From NCBI GenBank assembly GCA_934446485.1, contig CAKSEM010000095.1, forward strand, positions 1 to 5,931: a stretch of 5,931 nt of DNA. The letters are read 5' to 3'. Positions 5,599 through 5,931 of this stretch are shown piece after piece. The translations under genes were made by a program, and so were the position numbers. The notes below the pieces were generated by a model that saw nothing but the letters and a program-made list of their open reading frames with translations, was not told the origin of the DNA and made no database searches. The first letter of the stretch is position 1. Each line of letters starts with the position of its first letter. Origin of the DNA: an uncultured Eubacteriales bacterium. Lineage in GTDB: Bacteria; Bacillota; Clostridia; Oscillospirales; CAG-272.

Positions 5599-5931
5599 GA
5601 CAGGTCACGGTACTTTGACAAAAATCTTGTAGCAAAGCACTATTTGCAGAATGGCTCTGATACTGCGCGATACCGGCTGCACCGGGTAAAAATCCCGAAA
5701 AGATGTGCTGTTCTTTAACGGGCAGTGGGAAATATTTGATACAACTGCTCAAAACGATGATGATATATCGGCATATACAGTGCGCCGACCGACCCGACAC
5801 ACATTGAAACCAAGAAAGTGATACGGCTCGGCAAATCCGTCGTGCACGATCTCTGCCCCGCAGCAAAAACAACGTGCAACGATACACCGCTTCTACAAAT
5901 ATTTTTGAAGTTTTCGCTTGACTTTTCGACA
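5599..5931. other. Right-end stretch with no supportable gene
   Basis: Open frames on both strands are short, lack ribosome sites and show no family motif. The visible elements are a plus-strand TTGACA at 5615-5620 with only a poor -10 match downstream, a 10-bp palindrome TCGTGCACGA at 5840-5849, and a plus-strand TTGACT (5918-5923) that could be the -35 of a promoter continuing past the window. On the minus strand a lysine-rich 12-codon tail ends at 5893-5895 and could be the end of a gene lying further right, but this is too short to call. Decayed coding sequence or a dispersed repeat are possible. Confidence 0.4.

Noticed and set aside
5476..5718. Plus-strand 80-codon open frame
   Set aside because: It is antisense to the hydrolase leader and promoter, has no ribosome site and no family resemblance.
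5576..5887. Minus-strand 103-codon open frame
   Set aside because: It is rich in Cys and Arg with no recognisable domain or ribosome site and overlaps the hydrolase promoter, so it looks like a chance frame.

Overview
The window reads as chromosomal DNA from a spore-forming member of the Bacillota, most likely a Clostridia-class gut or rumen bacterium. The grounds are a spoIIA sporulation operon, strong AGGAGG-type ribosome binding sites, SigA-like promoters and roughly balanced base composition. The genus cannot be told from the sequence alone.

Left third, plus strand: the end of the spoIIA operon, in the usual order spoIIAA (5' end cut off by the window), spoIIAB and sigF. The three encode the anti-sigma antagonist, the anti-sigma kinase and the forespore sigma factor sigma-F. 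SpoIIAB holds sigma-F inactive until dephosphorylated SpoIIAA releases it.

Middle, plus strand: a TetR/AcrR-family regulator, then an oleate hydratase (ohyA). Each has its own recognisable promoter. The regulator's untranslated leader holds a perfect 23-bp palindrome, the best candidate for an autoregulatory operator. The hydratase keeps the FAD-binding motif and the two catalytic residues, so it should convert cis-9 unsaturated fatty acids to 10-hydroxy fatty acids. A fatty-acid-responsive regulator-enzyme pair is a reasonable inference but is not shown by the sequence.

Right third, minus strand, convergent with ohyA: a small cytoplasmic SGNH/GDSL-type hydrolase with a strong promoter, then a TRIC/UPF0126-family seven-helix membrane protein. 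A perfect 18-bp-stem hairpin lies between the convergent TRIC and ohyA genes. Its U-tract points to termination of the minus-strand transcript.

The last ~330 bases hold no gene that I can support. I see no mobile element, CRISPR array, tRNA or rRNA. Nothing here is clearly an undescribed multi-gene system. The most original signals are regulatory: the tetR-leader palindrome, the dyads in the hydrolase leader and the unexplained right-hand non-coding block.
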